Shown here: in pieces, positions 60,850-64,000 of the stretch | How the letters are laid out: the number at the start of each line of letters is the position of its first letter | How positions within the stretch are numbered: position 1 is the first letter of the stretch | NCBI RefSeq assembly: GCF_963675165.1 | Contig: NC_087393.1 | Coordinates: forward strand, 5,349,702-5,413,701 | Source: Halichondria panicea | Taxonomy: Eukaryota; Porifera; Demospongiae; Suberitida; Halichondriidae | Direction: 5' to 3' | Length of the DNA stretch: 64,000 nucleotides | The notes under the pieces: generated by a model | Database searches by the model: none | What the model was told of the DNA's origin: nothing | Seen by the model: only the letters and a program-made list of their open reading frames with translations | Program-made: the position numbers and the translations under genes

Positions 60850-63753
60850 ACACACAATGCACAGCAACCTACTGAGCATCAGTGCGATGTATTCAAGGCT
60901 GAGATTGAGCAACAGCTTGTACTGCCCAAACTCAGAAGGTATAGTATCAATGATCCAATTTCATGATTTTCGGAAAGCTTAAAAAGAGACCTTTCAAATG
61001 ACGTGTTGCAATCCAAAATTTTGTCGGGGGGCCTAATTTGTCATTTTTCGGCCTTGGACCGTGGGCTATTATTCATGGTATCGCCAAATCGGGGAATACT
61101 TTTATCTCTCAAATATGATTTTTGATGACGCCATTTGAATTATTTTTTTCTAAGCTTTCAGAAAATCATAAAAAATTTGAGATTGGATCCATGGAATTCA
61201 AGTTATGGCAGCCGAAAGAATCCCCAAACCATTGAATGAACGGGATGTAGTTGAACATCTTTCAACAGCCATAACTTGAGTATCGTTGATCTAATGTCAA
61301 AAATTTTCGGATTTTCGGAAAGCTTACAAAGAGACCTTTCAAATGATGTGTTGCAATCCAAAATTTTGTCGGGGGCCTAATTTGTCATTTTTCGGCCTTG
61401 GACCATGGGCTCCATGGTATCGCCAAATCAGGGAATACTTTTATCTCTCAAATATAATTTTTGATGACGCCATTTGAATAATTTTTTTCTAAGCTTTCAG
61501 AAAATCATAAAAAATTTGAGATTGGATCCACGGAATTCAAGTTATGGCAGCCAAAAGAATTCCCAAACCATTGAATGAACGGGATGTAGTTGAACATCTT
61601 TCAACAGCCATAACTTGAGTATCGTTGATCTAATATCAAAAATTTTCGGATTTTCGGAAAGCTTACAAAGAGACCTTTCAAATGATGTGTTGCAATCCAA
61701 AATTTTGTCGGGGCACTAATTTGTCATTTTTTGGCCTTGGACCATGGGCTATAATCCATGGTATCGCCAAATCGGGGAATACTTTTATCTCTCAAATATG
61801 ATTTTTGATGACGCCGTTTGAATTATTTTTTTCTAAGCTTTCAGAAAATCATAAAAAATTTGAGATTGGATCCACGGAATTCAAGTTATGGCAGCCGAAA
61901 GAATCCCCAAACCATTGAATGAACGGGATGTAGTTGAACATCTTTCAACAGCCATAACTTGAGTATCGTTGATCTAATGTCAAAAATTTTCGGATTTTCG
62001 GAAAGCTTACAAAGAGACCTTTCAAATGATGTGTTGCAATCCAAAATTTTGTCGGGGGCCTAATTTGTCATTTTTCGGCCTTGGACCATGGGCTCCATGG
62101 TATCGCCAAATCGGGGAATACTTTTATCTCTCAAATATGATTTTTGATGACGCCATTTGAATAATTTTTTTCTAAGCTTTCAGAAAATCATAAAAATTTG
62201 AGATTGGATCCACGGAATTCAAGTTATGGCAGCCGAAAGAATCCCCAAACCATTGAATGAACGGGATGTAGTTGAACATCTTTCAACAGCCATAACTTGA
62301 GTATCGTTGATCTAATGTCAAAAATTTTCGGATTTTCGGAAAGCTTACAAAGAGACCTTTCAAATGATGTGTTGCAATCCAAAATTTTGTCGGGGGCCTA
62401 ATTTGTCATTTTTCGGCCTTGGACCATGGGCTCCATGGTATCGCCAAATCGGGGAATACTTTTATCTCTTAAATATGATTTTTGATGACGCCATTTGAAT
62501 AATTTTTTCTAAGCTTTCAGAAAATCATAAAAATTTGAGATTGGATCCACGGAATTCAAGTTATGGTAGCCGAAAGAATCCCCAAACCATTGAATGAACG
62601 GGATGTAGTTGAACATCTTTCAACAGCCTTAACTTGAGTATCGTTGATCTAATGTCAAAAATTTTCGGATATCGGAAAGCTTAGAAAGAGACCTTTCAAA
62701 TGATGTGTTGCAATCCAAAATTTTGTCGGGGGCCTAATTTATCATTTTTCGGCCTTGGACCGTGGGGTATAATCCATGGTATCGCCAAATCGGGGAATAC
62801 TTTTATCTCTCAAATATGATTTTTGATGACGCCATTTGAATTATTTTTTTCTAGGCTTTCAGAAAATTTAACATTGGATCCACGGAATTCAAGTTATGGC
62901 ATCTGAAAGAGTTGCCGAACCATTGATGGAGGGTGTAGTTGAACAGCCTTAACTTTAGTACCGTTGATCCAATTTCAAAACTTTTATGATTTTCAGAAAA
63001 ATACCTTTCAAATGATGTGTTTCAATCCAAAACGTTGTCGGGGCCCTAATTTGTCGTTTTTCAACCTTGGACTATGGGCTATTATTATCCATGGTATCGC
63101 CAAATTTATTGGTCTTCCAAATATGATACCATTTGAAAGGTCTCTTTCTAAGCTTTCAGAAAGTTATGACCATTTTAGATGTCTCTCTCAAAAGGCCAAT
63201 ATTTACAATCAAGTGTTTCCATTGCAGCTACTTGAAGTTCTATACTACCATGCCCATCTCAAAGCTGTCAGCATTCATGGAAGTCGTGCGTTGCATTTAA
63301 TTACCTGTTTCAACTTCACCTAACCTCTCCCTCTCTCTGCACAGGATGAGGCCACACTGCAAGAGCACCTCCTGTGCTTCAAGGTACGTATAATACATCA
63401 ATATTGCTGTTCATTGTCTACTCTCTCTTTGCTGCCTCCAGCACAAGACCCGTTGCCTAGTATCAACGAGTAAAGGCACCCAACACCTGGCAGGGGAGGT
63501 GCAGTCTATTTCTGACCTGGACTTCTATATTGATGGGGTCAGTGTGCTACTCTTTATATGAGTGGATATTGTGTTCTAATATCGTGTTATTTTGTCTCTG
63601 TAGGAGATGCTACACATAGCAGACACTAAGATGGCTCGTCGCTATGGTGATTTCTTTATACGACAGATCCACAAGCTAGAGGAGGTAAACCACCAGCCTT
63701 CTATCCATGATTATGACCATCCTACCCTCCCTCCTCAGATCTGTTCCAAATGA
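58630..63753 (+). CDS. EIF3L: Eukaryotic translation initiation factor 3 subunit L
   Basis: PCI-domain subunit of the 43S-recruiting eIF3 complex. About 16 short exons from ATG 58630 (MEQPPTEYFYPAQQ, a Pro/Tyr-rich start) through VIKAFIPFFHAQVIEK, ILRIYEEEFGKLSTRFFTEA, WSVHGVLNVLYALVDKSNIN, LGYFSLIGLLRLHTQLGDYY, FQPKSYQQLQVIKQNEQMLN and EMFFFACPKFMSPIPPDYES, to the PCI/winged-helix part: YLKFYTTMPISKLSAFMEV, DEATLQEHLLCFKHKTRCLV, DLDFYIDGEMLHIADTKMAR and RYGDFFIRQIHKLEEICSK. The exon YLKFYTTMPISKLSAFMEV (63229 onward) is reached only after a 2.2-kb intron filled by a repeat array (60945-63175). The intron at 59542-59639 consists of a minisatellite. All domains are present, and the C-terminal tail is slightly shorter than in vertebrates. 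Confidence 0.95.
59562..59639. repeat. Minisatellite of splice-acceptor-like units in EIF3L
   Basis: Four tandem copies of a roughly 21-bp unit TACCCCCTGCAGTGATAAGTG. Each copy ends in a CCCCTGCAG or CCCCACAG acceptor-like sequence. The true exon starts after the last one (59640), since only that one continues the reading frame. Confidence 0.8.
60945..63175. repeat. Tandem array of the 340-bp fold-back repeat A in an EIF3L intron
   Basis: Five near-identical units plus two diverged edge units; the period measured at CATTGAATGAACGGGATG is about 339-341 bp (near 61230, 61571, 61911, 62250 and 62589). Each unit contains CGGAAAGCTTACAAAGAGAC and CTAAGCTTTCAGAAAATCAT in opposite orientation and a centre with GGCCTTGGACCATGGGC. 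The edge units resemble dispersed copies at 1-598 and 19995-20760, and the middle ones are homogenised, the pattern of local satellite-like amplification. Confidence 0.9.
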
Positions 63754-64000
63754 AGTGCTCATGTTGAATTTATCGTGTGTGCACATGTCATACATTCTCT
63801 GTAGTTGATCACAAACAATGTTTTATTAATATTATGTGTTATGATAATAATTATTAAGAATCAAGAATCGTAAATATGTAGTTGCCCCAGGAGCACATGG
63901 GGAGATCCTCTGCTCCTCATATATTACAGTGGGATGGGTAAAGATCATTAACAACACCGACACACACATTAGAGTTGTCCTGTTAACCATCTTTACCCAT
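63754..64000. other. Region after EIF3L with a partial inverted repeat at the edge
   Basis: AT-rich 3' flank. ATGGGTAAAGAT near 63934 is mirrored by ATCTTTACCCAT at the window end (63989-64000), so a small fold-back element of about 66 bp, perhaps continuing beyond the window. Confidence 0.45.

Noticed and set aside
60945-63175. CRISPR-like array
   Set aside because: Repeats are 340 bp and contiguous, without spacers, in an animal intron.

Overview
The window is animal nuclear DNA: intron-rich genes with GT-AG splicing, short introns (often under 150 bp), AT-rich intergenic DNA full of CA/GT microsatellites, and animal gene families (RBFOX, BTB-Kelch, BAR-RhoGAP, SWEET, eIF3L, DDX5/17). Compactness, head-to-head gene pairs and many small fold-back elements suggest an early-branching metazoan, most likely a demosponge of the Amphimedon type. 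That assignment is inference; no rRNA or mitochondrial marker is present.

Layout. 1-2748: adenylosuccinate lyase (minus), its last exon beyond the left edge. 3054-7273: three intronless TPMT-type methyltransferases, the last two divergent around an inverted duplication whose arms each carry a perfect 13-bp Maf/Nrf2-type palindrome. 7451-16348: three tandem SWEET sugar transporters (minus), split by a 5.15-kb DNA transposon (8506-13655) with terminal inverted repeats, a 9-bp target duplication and an apparently intact 11-exon gene for a 931-residue RAG1-like protein. 16561-22923: CCDC146-like coiled-coil protein. 23369-24588: an unrecognised secreted/type I membrane protein. 24771-26531: ZNF330, divergent from a TFPT-like/HMG-box protein (26794-28202). 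28346-35268: VWA3-like protein. 35615-40351: BAR-RhoGAP of the ARHGAP17/44 type, divergent from a BTB-Kelch gene (40740-43197). 44606-46858: intronless ELAC2 (tRNase Z). 47063-48597: RBFOX-like splicing factor. 48951-49160: small membrane protein. 49489-50642: POLR2I. 50993-54748: unrecognised Pro/Ser/Thr-rich protein. 55058-58420: DDX5/DDX17 helicase, divergent from EIF3L (58630-63753).

How the genes relate. Most are housekeeping genes of RNA metabolism (POLR2I, ELAC2, RBFOX, DDX5/17, eIF3L), chromatin (TFPT/HMG), ribosome-linked zinc protein (ZNF330) and cilia (CCDC146; perhaps VWA3), with no evident operon logic beyond shared promoters. The accessory-looking part is 3-16.4 kb, where small-molecule methyltransferases and sugar transporters have duplicated in tandem and a transposon has landed.

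Repeats. A roughly 340-bp fold-back family recurs inside introns (ADSL, CCDC146, and a tandem array in EIF3L), with a diverged subfamily in three further introns. Four TA-flanked MITEs, a tRNA-derived SINE and several minisatellites fill the rest.

Strongest leads: the RAG1-like transposon with an unusual 9-bp target duplication; the inverted MARE promoter pair; a predicted in-frame-stop cassette exon in the DDX5/17 gene; and a strong hairpin at 44122-44197.
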